From Miltoncostaea sp963703045 (GTDB lineage: Bacteria; Actinomycetota; Thermoleophilia; Miltoncostaeales; Miltoncostaeaceae), in contig OY969782.1 in NCBI GenBank assembly GCA_963703045.1, positions 1,922,001 to 1,986,000 of the forward strand: a stretch of 64,000 nt of DNA, in the 5' to 3' direction. The notes under the pieces were generated by a model, which was not told the DNA's origin, made no database searches, and saw nothing but the letters and a program-made list of their open reading frames with translations. The number at the start of each line of letters is the position of its first letter. Positions within the stretch are counted from its first letter, which is position 1. The position numbers and the translations under genes are program-made. This document shows, piece after piece, positions 52,864 through 62,093 of this stretch.

Positions 52864-55414
52864 ATGCCCGAAGGACTGCATCCCACGACCGAAACACGCG
52901 CCGGCACGCTGCCTGGTGAGGACCTCGCACGCGCTCTCGCGGATCCGGCCACGGCGTGGCCCGACGTCGTGCTGCGCGAGCACCAGGTCGAGGCCCTCGA
53001 CGAGCTCGCCGGGCGGCTCTCGAACGGCGCCACGCGTACCTGGGTGGACGCCCCCACCGGCTCGGGCAAGACGATCATGTTCCTCGCGCTGGCCGCGGCG
53101 CTCGGCGGCAGCACGCTCGTGCTGGTGCCGCGCCGCAACCTCGCCGATCAGACGGCCGCCGGCCTCGCCCGCCACTTCCCGTCGGTCCCCGCCCACGCCG
53201 AGGGTCCCGATGCGGCCGGCCGGCCGGGGGTCGCGATCTGCACCTACCAGGCCGCCCTCCGCCACCAGGACCGGATGGACTGGGAGTCGATCGACCTCCT
53301 GATCTGCGACGAGGCGCACGCCACCCTGGGCGCCCAGACGCGCAAGCTGCTCGACCGGGCCGTCAACGCCGTGGTCGTCGGCTTCACGGCGACCGGCGCC
53401 ACCACCACCGGCCACGTCGAGCAGGTGTTCGGGCCGGTGGCCGCGACGCTCGACCGGATGTCGGCGATCGAGCGGGGCATCCTCTGCCCGCTGCGCTCCC
53501 TGCGGGTCGAGCGCGCCGTCGATCTCTCCGACGTCGCCCGCGTGCGCGGCGACTTCGACCAGGCCAGCCTCGGCCGGGCGCTCGACAAGGCCCTCTGGCA
53601 CCGCGCGTGCGCCGAGGTGTGGGTCGAGCACTTCCAGCCGCTGGCGCTCGCCGGGGTCGCCTACACCGCGACCGTCGCCCAGGCGCACGCCCTGGCCGAG
53701 GAGCTCACCACCCGCGGGGTGCGCGCGGCCGCCGTGTCGGGCCAGACGCCGCCGCGCGAGCTGGCGCGCGTGCTGTTCGACTTCGCCTCCGAGCGCATCG
53801 ACGTGCTGTGCAACGCCGACCTGCTGACCGAGGGGTGGGACGAGACACGCGCCGCCGTCGTGATGCACCTGGCGCCCACCACGTCCGAGCGCGTCTTCGT
53901 GCAGCGCCTCGGCCGGGTCATGCGCCCGGCGACCGGCAAGGAGGCCGTCTCGGTCGAGTTCCTCCCCGCCGGCGAGCAGATGGGCGTGCAGACCAGTCAC
54001 GAGATCTTCGGGATGGGCTGGTACAAGCCGCTCGGCCGCGTCGCCGGCCCGCCCGAGGGCGGGGAGCGCGGCAAGCTCGCGAAGGCCGCCGCGCTGCTGT
54101 CGGAGCGCGAGGGCGACGCGGCCAAGCTCGTCAACCCGGCCGCCGCGCCCGGGCTGATCGCGGCGGGACTCGCCGACGGCGGCTGGCGCGAAGCCGATGC
54201 CGGCCTGCTGCCGGTCAACCTGATGGAGGAGTGGGTCCAGGCCGCGAGCGCCGACGTCACGGTCGAGGAGCTCATCGAGCGGGTCACCGAGGGCATCGAC
54301 CCGCTCGCCGCCGTGCCCTGGTGGGCGCTCAGCGGCCTCGTGGCCCGGCGGCTCTTCGACTCGGCCGACCAGCCGCTCTGGCGGGCATGGGCGACCGCGC
54401 TGCTGGTGCAGCCCGAGCTGCGCCGCGCGCTTCCCGACGACGTGCCACGCCGCGTGCTCGACCGCCTGCGCATGACGGCCCGCGAGCGCCTTCGCGCGCT
54501 CTGGTGGCACGCCGACCAGGCCGACTCGTGGGATCGCCTGGCGACCCTCGAGCAGCTCGGCCGGTCGAACGGACCGCCGCCGCCGCTGGTCGGCCCTCGA
54601 CGAGGCGTCGGTCTGGGCGCCGAGCTGGGCATGGGACGTCTCGCGGGTGCTCGCCGACGGCACCCGGCCCGGTCGCAACCAGGAGGCCGCCCGCATCGCG
54701 GCCTGGGAGGCGCACCATCTGATCTCGAACGGCGGCGAGCTGGTGCTGATCGGCCTGTGGCTGCGCGCCGCGGGCGAGCCGCCGCCCGATCCGGCCCCGC
54801 CGCCCGAGTCGTCGCCGCTGCGCCTGGGCCAGGCCGCCCGCCTGCTGGTGGTGCTCGGACCGGGCGACGTGCCGGCCCGCAGCGAGCACCTGCGCCTCGC
54901 GGGTCGCGCCGCCGGCGCGGTCGGCGGGTGGGCGGAGCTGCGCGGCTACCTCGACGCGCTCGACATGTCGAGCCCCGACGCCCGTCGCGCCATCCGCGCC
55001 GCCGTGGGAGCGGTGCAGCCCAAGGCGCTGCTCTCGCGCCGGGCATGGAACGCGCTGCGCACCCGCCTCCCCCGCCTGCCCGAGCCCGAGGCCGTCGGCG
55101 TCGGCGACAAGGCCAAGGGGCCGCCCGCGGCGGAGGGCGACGGGGCCGCCGCCCCGGCCCGTCCTCGCCGCCGCCGCCGGCGCCGCCTGCGGACCGCCGA
55201 CGGAGCCGAGTCGGCGACCGCGGCGCCCGCCGAGGGCCCGCCCAAGCGCCGCGACACCCCGACCCCCGCCCCGGCGGGGGAGGGCGGACCCGCCGAGGCG
55301 GCGCCGGCCGCGCGCCGCCGCCGCCGCCGCCGGCGCAAGCCGCGCGCCGGCTCCGGGACCCCCGGGGGCCCGCCGGCCGCCGGCGAGGCCGCGGGCGACG
55401 GCGGCGGCGAGTGA
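52864..55414 (+). CDS. DEAD/DEAH-type superfamily 2 helicase with basic disordered tail (frame correction near 54590)
   Basis: About 850 aa. Helicase core: Q-type lead LREHQVEALDELAG, Walker A DAPTGSGKTIMFLAL, DEAHATLG (motif II), FTATGAT (motif III), then second RecA domain with CNADLLTEGWDE and ERVFVQRLGRVMRPATGK (motif VI). The C-terminal helical region changes frame near 54590 (a CCG repeat) and continues to about 55414. The last about 95 residues are Arg/Pro/Ala-rich with runs of 7-8 Arg, probably nucleic-acid binding. ATG 52864 has AGGAGG 10 nt upstream. Cellular role unknown; RNA or DNA repair helicase. Confidence 0.87.
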
Positions 55415-55656
55415 GCACCCTGCGCGGAGACCGCTCCGAGAGCGTGGCCGACGAGCTGTGGGACCGGGTGCGCACGATGGCCGCCCGTGTCGCCCTGCTC
55501 GAGGCGTCCGACGCGCTCGGCGAGCTCGACGACGACGGCCAGGCCCGCCTCGCCGTGCTGCGCCTGCGGTGCACGCGGGCGGCCGACCGGGCGCGCATGG
55601 CCGACGAGCTCGCCGACCAGATGGCCGACGTGCGCGCCCGGCGCCGCGGCGCGTGA
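55411..55656 (+). CDS. Small helical protein of unknown function
   Basis: 81 aa from GTG 55411, overlapping the helicase stop by 4 bp. Two long helices with heptad pattern (ADELWDRVRTMAARVALLEA and ARMADELADQMADVRARR) suggest a coiled coil. No family recognised. The coupling to the helicase suggests a partner or regulator of it. Confidence 0.6.
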   Translation: MSTLRGDRSESVADELWDRVRTMAARVALLEASDALGELDDDGQARLAVLRLRCTRAADRARMADELADQMADVRARRRGA

Positions 55657-55719
55657 CCGATCCCGGTGTCCTAAGGCGGACCTAACCTCGCCTTCACTCG
55701 GCCCAGGTACAACACCGAC

Positions 55720-56649
55720 GTGAGCGACGCACTCCCACCCCTCGAGCCCCGGCGGCGCCCCGACGGACTGCCGACGCTGCCGCCCCGGCCCGTACGCGGC
55801 GACGGGATACCGCCGCTGGCGCGGACCGACGCACGCCGCTCGTCCGGCCTGCCGCCGGTGGGTCCCTCGGCCCCGCCCCCGCCTCCGCCGCCCGCCGCCC
55901 CGCGCCGCCGGCACCTGCGCGCCGTGCCCCGCTCCGCCGTGCTCGTGGCGCTGGCGATGGTGGCCGCCGGCGCGGCGGGCGGCCTGACCGCCCGCGCCCT
56001 CGACGGCGACGCGCCGCCGGCGTCGGCCGCCCCCGTGGCGGCCGCGACGACGCCCGCGAGCGTCACGCCCGCGTCGGCCGAGGAGGACCTGACCGACGCC
56101 GTCGCCCGCGTGTCGCCGACCGTCGTGCAGGTGCGCACGGACCGCGGGCAGGGCAGCGGGGTCATCCTCGAGCCCTCCGGGCTCGTCGTCACCAACCAGC
56201 ACGTCGTCCGCGGCGCCTCGCGCGTCGTGCTCATCACCCAGGACGAGCGCCGCATCGGGGCGTCCGTCGTCACATCCGACGCGCGCGAGGACCTCGCGAT
56301 CCTGAAGCCCGACCAGGACCCGGGACGCGGGGCCGAGCTCGTGGACGCGCCGGACGGAGGCCTGCGGCAGGGGGACCGGGTCTTCGCCATCGGGAGCCCC
56401 TTCGGGTTGCAGAACACGGTGACTGCCGGAGTGGTCAGCGCCGTCGGACGCACGAACCCGGAGGGGGTCCCGATGATCCAGATCGACGCCCCCATCAACC
56501 CCGGCAACTCGGGCGGGGGCCTCTTCGACCTCGAGGGCCGGCTGGTGGGCATCCCCACGTCGATCCTCGGCCCGATCTCCGGCAACGTCGGCATCGGCTT
56601 CGCCGTGCCCGCCTCGCGCGTCCGAGCCCTGCTCGACGGCGCTCCGTGA
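55720..56649 (+). CDS. Trypsin-like serine protease, HtrA/DegP type without PDZ domain
   Basis: 309 aa. A Pro/Arg-rich cytoplasmic N-terminus (1-70) and one membrane helix (about 72-92) precede the S1C protease domain. Catalytic triad visible: His in VVTNQHVVRG, Asp in DAREDLAILK, Ser in INPGNSGGGLFD. The protein ends after GIGFAVPASRVRALLDG, just where a PDZ domain normally begins; none is present. Extracytoplasmic protein quality control is inferred. GTG 55720 start. Confidence 0.9.
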   Translation: MSDALPPLEPRRRPDGLPTLPPRPVRGDGIPPLARTDARRSSGLPPVGPSAPPPPPPPAAPRRRHLRAVPRSAVLVALAMVAAGAAGGLTARALDGDAPPASAAPVAAATTPASVTPASAEEDLTDAVARVSPTVVQVRTDRGQGSGVILEPSGLVVTNQHVVRGASRVVLITQDERRIGASVVTSDAREDLAILKPDQDPGRGAELVDAPDGGLRQGDRVFAIGSPFGLQNTVTAGVVSAVGRTNPEGVPMIQIDAPINPGNSGGGLFDLEGRLVGIPTSILGPISGNVGIGFAVPASRVRALLDGAP

Positions 56650-56672
56650 CCCCCCCAGGAGGACCCTTCGAC

Positions 56673-57704
56673 ATGGACCGAGCGCACGAGCGCCCCGAGC
56701 CGACCCTGGTGCCGCCCTCCGGGGCGTCGCCGCGCGAGCGGATGGAGGCCGTGCTCTACGAGCTGCGGCGCGTCGTCGTCGGCCAGGACCGCCTGCTCGA
56801 CCGCGTGCTCGTCGCGCTGCTCTCCCGGGGGCACGTGCTCCTGGAGGGGGTGCCGGGACTCGCGAAGACGCTGACCCTCGAGACGGTCGCCCGCGTCTGC
56901 GGCGGGCACTTCTCGCGCATCCAGTTCACGCCGGACCTGGTGCCGTCGGACGTCGTCGGCGGACAGGTGCTCGATCGCGAGGGCCGCTTCTCGACCCGTC
57001 TCGGGCCGGTGTTCGCGAACTTCGTGCTGGCCGACGAGATCAACCGGGCGCCCGCGAAGGTGCAGTCGGCGCTCCTCGAGGTGATGGCCGAGGGGCACGC
57101 CTCGATCGCCGGCGAATCCCACCCGACCCCGCGGCCCTTCTTCGTGCTGGCCACCCAGAACCCGATCGAGAGCGAGGGCGTCTACCCGCTGCCCGAGGCC
57201 CAGGTCGACCGCTTCGCGATGAAGCTCGTGGTGGGGTACCCGTCGGTCGCCGACGAGGAGGAGATCGTGCGTCGCATGGCCTCCGACCCGCCCCAGCCGC
57301 GCCAGCTGCTCGACCCCGAGCAGATCATCGACCTGCAGGAGTCGGCCGACACGGTCTTCGTCGACCACCGGGTGCGCGCGTACGCCGTGCGCCTCGTCAA
57401 CGCGACCCGCGCCCCCGCCTCCGAGGGGCTCGGCCACCTCGAGCCGTACCTCGATCTCGGCGGCTCCCCCCGCGCCTCGCTCGCCCTCATCCGCGGCGGC
57501 CGCGCGCTCGCGGTGATGCGCGGGCGCACCTACGTCATGCCCGAGGACGTCCAGAGCCTGGCCCACGATGTGCTGCGGCACCGCATCGTGCTGTCGTACG
57601 AGGCCCTGGCGGCCGACGTGCGGCCCGACCAGGTGCTCGACGCGATCGTCGACGCCATCCCCCAGCCCGACGTCGAGCTCGGCAGTGGTCGCCTCCACGG
57701 GTAG
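56673..57704 (+). CDS. MoxR-family AAA+ ATPase
   Basis: 343 aa. Walker A LEGVPGLAKTLTLE, Walker B VLADEINRAPAKVQSALLEVM, sensor 1 LATQNPIESEGVYPLPEAQVDRF split as usual, and the C-terminal lid. I start at ATG 56673, which has AGGAGG 9 nt upstream; a GTG at 56646 overlapping the protease stop is in frame and possible. MoxR ATPases act as chaperones for VWA-domain proteins, which follow directly. Confidence 0.93.
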   Translation: MDRAHERPEPTLVPPSGASPRERMEAVLYELRRVVVGQDRLLDRVLVALLSRGHVLLEGVPGLAKTLTLETVARVCGGHFSRIQFTPDLVPSDVVGGQVLDREGRFSTRLGPVFANFVLADEINRAPAKVQSALLEVMAEGHASIAGESHPTPRPFFVLATQNPIESEGVYPLPEAQVDRFAMKLVVGYPSVADEEEIVRRMASDPPQPRQLLDPEQIIDLQESADTVFVDHRVRAYAVRLVNATRAPASEGLGHLEPYLDLGGSPRASLALIRGGRALAVMRGRTYVMPEDVQSLAHDVLRHRIVLSYEALAADVRPDQVLDAIVDAIPQPDVELGSGRLHG

Positions 57705-58613
57705 CCCGACCGTCTCGGAGTCGCTCCTGCGCAGGGTCGAGCTGCGGGTCGCCCGCCGGCTCGACGGCCTGCTGCAGGGCGAGCGTCTGGGACGTCGGCC
57801 GGGACCGGGCGGGGAGCCCGCGCTGACGCGCGCCTACGAGGACGGCGACGACGTGCGCTGGGTCGACTGGCCCCTGAGCGCCCGCACCGGCGTCACGATG
57901 GTGCGCGTGCCCGAGATCGAGCCCGTGCTGACCGCGTGGGCGCTCGTCGAACTGCTCGCCGTCGATGGACTACGGCACGACGGTGCAGACGAAGGCCGAC
58001 CTCGCCCGCGAGGTGCTGGCGGGCGTCGGCGTCGTCATGCGCCGTCGCGGCGATCGCCTGGGGGTGATCGCGACGCGAGGCGGCGACATCGACCTCGTCC
58101 GGCCGCCGCGCGCCGACCGCCGCGGCCTGATCGCCGCCCTGTCGGCGGTCAACCGGGTGCGGCCGACGGAGGGGGAGGGGGGCCGCACCGACCTGGTGCG
58201 GGCGATCTCGTCGCTCGGGCGCATCGCCCGCCACCGCGGCGCCGTGGTGATCATCTCCGACTTCCCCCTGCTGCCCGGGCTCGAGCAGGCGATCGGAGCG
58301 CTCGGGCGTCGCCATGAGGTGATCGCGATCGAGCTGCGCGACCCGCGCGAGCGTGACCTCCCCGACGTGGGGCCGGTGCACCTGCGCGACCTCGAGACCG
58401 GGCGCCGCCGGCTCGTGGACACCGCCGACCCGCGGTTCAGGACCCGCTTCGCCGCCGCCGTGGAGGCCACCGACCGGGCGCGCGACGCGCTGCTCGCGCG
58501 CGCCGGCGCCCGCCACGTGGTCGCCGAGACAGGGCTCGACTGGATCCTCCCGCTGGCCCGCACGCTCGGGCGCGCCCGCGCACCGCCGCCGGGCGTCGGG
58601 GGTGGGCGGGTGA
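57685..58613 (+). CDS. DUF58-domain protein (frame correction near 57950)
   Basis: About 309 aa. N-terminal part (LLRRVELRVARRLDGLLQGE, YEDGDDVRWVDWPLSARTG) is the conserved DUF58 lead. At 57949-57950 one extra base shifts the frame; removing an A gives LVDCSPSMDYGT, the expected MIDAS-like DxSxSM motif. The rest reads LGVIATRGGDIDLVRPPR and VVIISDFPLLPGLEQAI. The downstream VWA gene lies in the same frame with no stop between, so a second indel near 58590 (G run), or a fusion, must be assumed; GTGA at 58610-58613 would be the natural junction. Confidence 0.82.
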
Positions 58614-59560
58614 CCTTCGCGCAGCCGCTCCTCCTGCTCGCGCTGCTCGGCGTGCCCCTGGCGATCGCGGCGATCGTCTGGTGGCGCCGCCGCCGCCCGC
58701 CGGTGGGCGTCCCGTTCCCCGATCTCGACGTCGTGGTGCGCGCCGATCCCGGCCCCCGCCGGCGCCGGCACGTGCCGATGGCCCTGGGCCTCCTCGCGCT
58801 GACCGGACTGCTGTTCGCGCTGGCGCGTCCCGAGATCTACCGCGACGAGCCGCGCGAGCGCGCCACCATCATGCTGGCGGTCGACGTGTCGGGGTCGATG
58901 GCGGCGACCGACGTCGATCCCTATCGGCTGCGCGCCGCCCAGGACGCGGCGCTCGCCTTCGCCGAGGAGGTCCCGCGGCAGTACCAGGTGGGTCTGGTGA
59001 GCTTCTCGGGCTCGGCCAACCTGCTCGTGGGGCCGACGACCGACCGCGACGCGCTGCGACGCGCCATCGAGTCGCTCCGTCCCGACGGGGCCACCGCCGT
59101 CGGCGAGGCCATCGAGACGTCGCTCGACGCGATCCGCTCGAGCCAGACCGGCATCGCCGGCGACGACGCCGGCGGCGTGTTGGAGGCCGCGCGCATCGTG
59201 GTGCTCTCGGACGGCGCGACGACGGTGGGCATCCCGCCCTCGCTCGCCGCCGAGGACGCGAAGGCCGCCGGGGTGCCGGTGTTCACCGTCTCGCTCGGCA
59301 CCGACGCGGGCACCCTGGCCAACGGCCAGCCGGTGCCGCCCGACGCGGAGGGCCTGCGCCGGATCGCCGAGATCACCGGTGGCGACGCCTACCGGAGCGA
59401 CGACGCCGCGTCGGTCAGCGCCGTGTACGAGCGCCTCGGCACCTTCATCGGCACCGAGCGGGTGCGCTCCGAGATCACGGCCTGGCCGATCGCGATCGCC
59501 GCCGCCCTGCTGATCCTCGCCGGCGTGGCCGCCTGGCGGCTCTCGCCGAGGCTGGCATGA
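58610..59560 (+). CDS. VWA-domain membrane protein, BatA-like
   Basis: 316 aa. An N-terminal membrane helix (about 4-25), a second helix (about 58-76, MALGLLALTGLLFAL), then a VWA domain with complete MIDAS motif AVDVSGSMAATD, T in PDGATAVGEAI and D in VVLSDGATT. A C-terminal membrane helix (about 292-312) closes the protein. BatA-like proteins are MoxR partners, here adjacent. The Arg-rich loop near 26-35 is cytoplasmic. Confidence 0.9.
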   Translation: MTFAQPLLLLALLGVPLAIAAIVWWRRRRPPVGVPFPDLDVVVRADPGPRRRRHVPMALGLLALTGLLFALARPEIYRDEPRERATIMLAVDVSGSMAATDVDPYRLRAAQDAALAFAEEVPRQYQVGLVSFSGSANLLVGPTTDRDALRRAIESLRPDGATAVGEAIETSLDAIRSSQTGIAGDDAGGVLEAARIVVLSDGATTVGIPPSLAAEDAKAAGVPVFTVSLGTDAGTLANGQPVPPDAEGLRRIAEITGGDAYRSDDAASVSAVYERLGTFIGTERVRSEITAWPIAIAAALLILAGVAAWRLSPRLA

Positions 59561-60531
59561 CCTTCCAGTCGCCGGGATGGCTGTGGGCCCTGCTCCTGCT
59601 GCCGCTGCTGGCCGCGGCCCTGGTGGCCTGGTCGCGGTCGCGCGCGGGCGCCGCGCGGCGGTGGTCGGACCCGGCCGTCATGGCGGTCGGTCCGGGCGCG
59701 CGGACGGTGCGGCTGCGGGCGGCCGCGGCGGCCGTGGCCCTGCTGGCGGTGGGGGCCGGGGCGGTCGCGATGGCACGGCCCTCGGTCGAGGAGACCGGCC
59801 AGGAGAACCGGTCGAGCGTGATGCTGACGATCGACGTGTCCGAGTCGATGGTGGCGACCGACCTCCAGCCGAGCCGTCTGCGCGCCGCCATCGCGGCAGC
59901 CGACGATTTTGCCGACCAGGCGCCGGCGACGACCTCGATCGGTGTCACGACCTTCGCCGAGAGCGCCGATGTGCTGCTGGCGCCGACCCTCGACCGCGAC
60001 CGCCTGGGCCAGGTGCTCGAGGGGGTCGTCGACACCCGCGTGGGCACCGCGCTCGGCGAGGCGGTCACCACCTCGCTGGCGTCCCTCGTCTCGGTGGGAG
60101 CGGTCGCCGACCCACCCCCGGCCGACCCCTCCGATTCGCCCGGCCGCATCCTCGTGCTGACCGACGGCGCCAACTCGATCCTGCGCGCCACCCCACCCGC
60201 GGCGGCGGCCGAGCGCGCGGCCGCGTCGGGGGTGCCGGTCTACACGATCCTGCTCGGCGACGACCCCGGTCGACCCGACCAGCCGCTCCCGGCGGAGACG
60301 CTGTCGGCGATGTCAACCCGCACGGGCGGGATCTTCGCCCAGAGCATCACGACCGCCGACCTGCGCGCCGTGTTCGCCGACATCGGCAGCATCGTCGCCC
60401 CGGTCGAGAGGCTGCGCGAGCTGACCGTGTGGGTGGCCGCGATCGCCATCGCGCTGCTGCTCGCCGCGGCGGTTCTCGCCGGCCTCGCCCGGCCCGCCCG
60501 ACCCCGTCGATTGGCGCCGCAGGCCTCCTGA
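59557..60531 (+). CDS. VWA-domain membrane protein, BatB-like
   Basis: 324 aa, same layout as the preceding gene: helix (about 8-25), helix (about 55-72), VWA domain with MIDAS TIDVSESMVATD, TRVGTALGEAV and VLTDGANS, and C-terminal helix (about 290-312). The ATG overlaps the previous stop by 4 bp. The two are probably an ancient tandem duplication that acts with the MoxR ATPase. Confidence 0.9.
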   Translation: MTFQSPGWLWALLLLPLLAAALVAWSRSRAGAARRWSDPAVMAVGPGARTVRLRAAAAAVALLAVGAGAVAMARPSVEETGQENRSSVMLTIDVSESMVATDLQPSRLRAAIAAADDFADQAPATTSIGVTTFAESADVLLAPTLDRDRLGQVLEGVVDTRVGTALGEAVTTSLASLVSVGAVADPPPADPSDSPGRILVLTDGANSILRATPPAAAAERAAASGVPVYTILLGDDPGRPDQPLPAETLSAMSTRTGGIFAQSITTADLRAVFADIGSIVAPVERLRELTVWVAAIAIALLLAAAVLAGLARPARPRRLAPQAS

Positions 60532-60540
60532 AACCGAGCC

Positions 60541-60552
60541 TGCAACGTTGCA
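60541..60552. promoter_or_regulatory. Perfect 12-bp palindrome upstream of the surface-protein gene
   Basis: TGCAACGTTGCA, 10 bp after the stop of the second VWA gene and 122 bp before the next start. A possible operator or the base of a small hairpin. Within the same gap CCGTG/CACGG with nested GCCG/CGGC forms a further leader hairpin (about 60627-60652). Confidence 0.35.
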
Positions 60553-60674
60553 TGGGTAGTTTGTCCCAGTTTCCGTGTCATCACCGGGGTTCTCCTCCGG
60601 CCCCGACCGGGGGAGTCTGACGCCGAACCGTGCCGCCTCCGGCGAGCCACGGCGCAGACGGGGAGAGGCGAGAC

Positions 60675-62093
60675 ATGGCACGAGGTCCTCTGGGTCGTTG
60701 GCGCGTACCGACGATCGTGGCGCTGGTGGTGGCTCTGGCGGCGCCCGCGGTCGCCTCGGCGATCGGCATCTCGCTCAACCGGGCCCCCGCCCCCCCGCAG
60801 GCCGTGCAGCGGGGCGTGGGCACGCAGCAGGTGGACTTCTCGATCACCTACCAGACGGTCGCCGAGAGCTGGCAGCTGCGCTTCTCGGATCCCGCCGGCA
60901 CCGTGCTGCAGCAGGAGACGCAGAACGTGTCGGGGCAGGCGAGCCCGATCAACGCCGCGCGCCAGTTCGCGCCCGGTCCCAACGCGGTGCTCGGCCGCTA
61001 CCGCGCCACGGTCGACTTCTACTCGACGCCCGCCAGCCTCGAGAGCTCGGCGCTCGTGACGTTCGACGTGGCCGACCAGCTCGGCACGCTCCAGCTGATC
61101 AAGTTCGAGGACGTCAACGGCAACGGCGCGCGCGACGCGGGCGAGCCCGGGGTGCCCGGCTGGACCTTCCGCCTGGTCAATCCACAGGGCAACGGGAGCG
61201 TCGCCTCGACCGGCGCCGACGGCACGGTGGTCATCGGCAGCGTGCCGGCGGGCGTCTGGAACGTCGAGGAGGTCGTCGATCCGGCCTGGGTGGCGATCAC
61301 CCCGGCCGCGGGCCAGGTCACCGTCCCGCCGAACGGCGTCGGCAGCTTCACGGCCGGCAACGCCCGGCCCGCACCGATCAGCGGCATCGTCTACATCGAC
61401 ACCAACCGCAACCGCGTGCGTGATGCCGGCGAGGTCGGCCGCGCGGGGGTCCGGCTCGACCTGACGGGCACGCGACCGGGCGGCATCACGGTGACGACCC
61501 GCACCGTCCTGTCGGGTTCGGACGGCAGCTACAGCTTCCCCGGCCTGCTCCCCGGCTCCTACACCGTCTCCGTCGCCGTGCCCGGCGGGCTCACCGCCAC
61601 CACCGCCCGGGTCATCGGCGGCATCGGCATCGTGTCGGGCACCGGCAGCCCGAACAACAACTTCGGCCTGGTTCCGGCCGGCGGGGTGAGCGCCCAGGGT
61701 GGTCCGACGCCGGCCATCGGCATCGTCAAGTCCGGCCCGGCGCGGGCACGCGCGGGTGCGACGTTCACGTACCGCATCGCGGTGCGCAACCGCAGCACGT
61801 TCCCCGCCACCAACGTCGAGGTCACCGACCTCCTGCCGGCCACCCTCACGCTCGTGAGGATCCCCCGGGGCGCGACGCTCCGCAACGGCGTCGTCACGTG
61901 GCGGGTGGGCACCCTCCCGGGCGGCGCGACCCGCCGGCTCTCGATGCGCGTGCGCGTCAACCCGAACACCACCGGGACGATCCGCAACACGGCGACCGTG
62001 ACGGCCGACAACCTGCCGCCCCGCCGCTCGACGGTGCCGACGCGCATCGTCGGCCCGAAGCCGGTGGCCCGCACCGGGGGCGTGACCGGCTGA
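60675..62093 (+). CDS. Secreted SdrD-B/DUF11-like repeat protein
   Basis: 472 aa. N-terminal signal peptide (VPTIVALVVALAAPAVASA). Then a beta-rich domain, two SdrD B-like domains (LQLIKFEDVNGNGARDAGEPGVPG at about 138-160 and GIVYIDTNRNRVRDAGEVGRAGV at about 236-258, each with the Ca-binding NxNxxxDxGE pattern), and a C-terminal DUF11 domain (YRIAVRNRSTFPATNVEVTD, LTLVRIPRG). No sortase signal is evident; ends ARTGGVTG. GGGGAGAGGCG precedes ATG 60675. Likely cell-surface or secreted. Confidence 0.85.
   Translation: MARGPLGRWRVPTIVALVVALAAPAVASAIGISLNRAPAPPQAVQRGVGTQQVDFSITYQTVAESWQLRFSDPAGTVLQQETQNVSGQASPINAARQFAPGPNAVLGRYRATVDFYSTPASLESSALVTFDVADQLGTLQLIKFEDVNGNGARDAGEPGVPGWTFRLVNPQGNGSVASTGADGTVVIGSVPAGVWNVEEVVDPAWVAITPAAGQVTVPPNGVGSFTAGNARPAPISGIVYIDTNRNRVRDAGEVGRAGVRLDLTGTRPGGITVTTRTVLSGSDGSYSFPGLLPGSYTVSVAVPGGLTATTARVIGGIGIVSGTGSPNNNFGLVPAGGVSAQGGPTPAIGIVKSGPARARAGATFTYRIAVRNRSTFPATNVEVTDLLPATLTLVRIPRGATLRNGVVTWRVGTLPGGATRRLSMRVRVNPNTTGTIRNTATVTADNLPPRRSTVPTRIVGPKPVARTGGVTG

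Noticed and set aside
60532..60674. A c-di-AMP or c-di-GMP riboswitch ahead of the surface-protein gene
   Set aside because: The gap is structured and upstream of a wall-related gene, but I could not find the conserved cores of either class.
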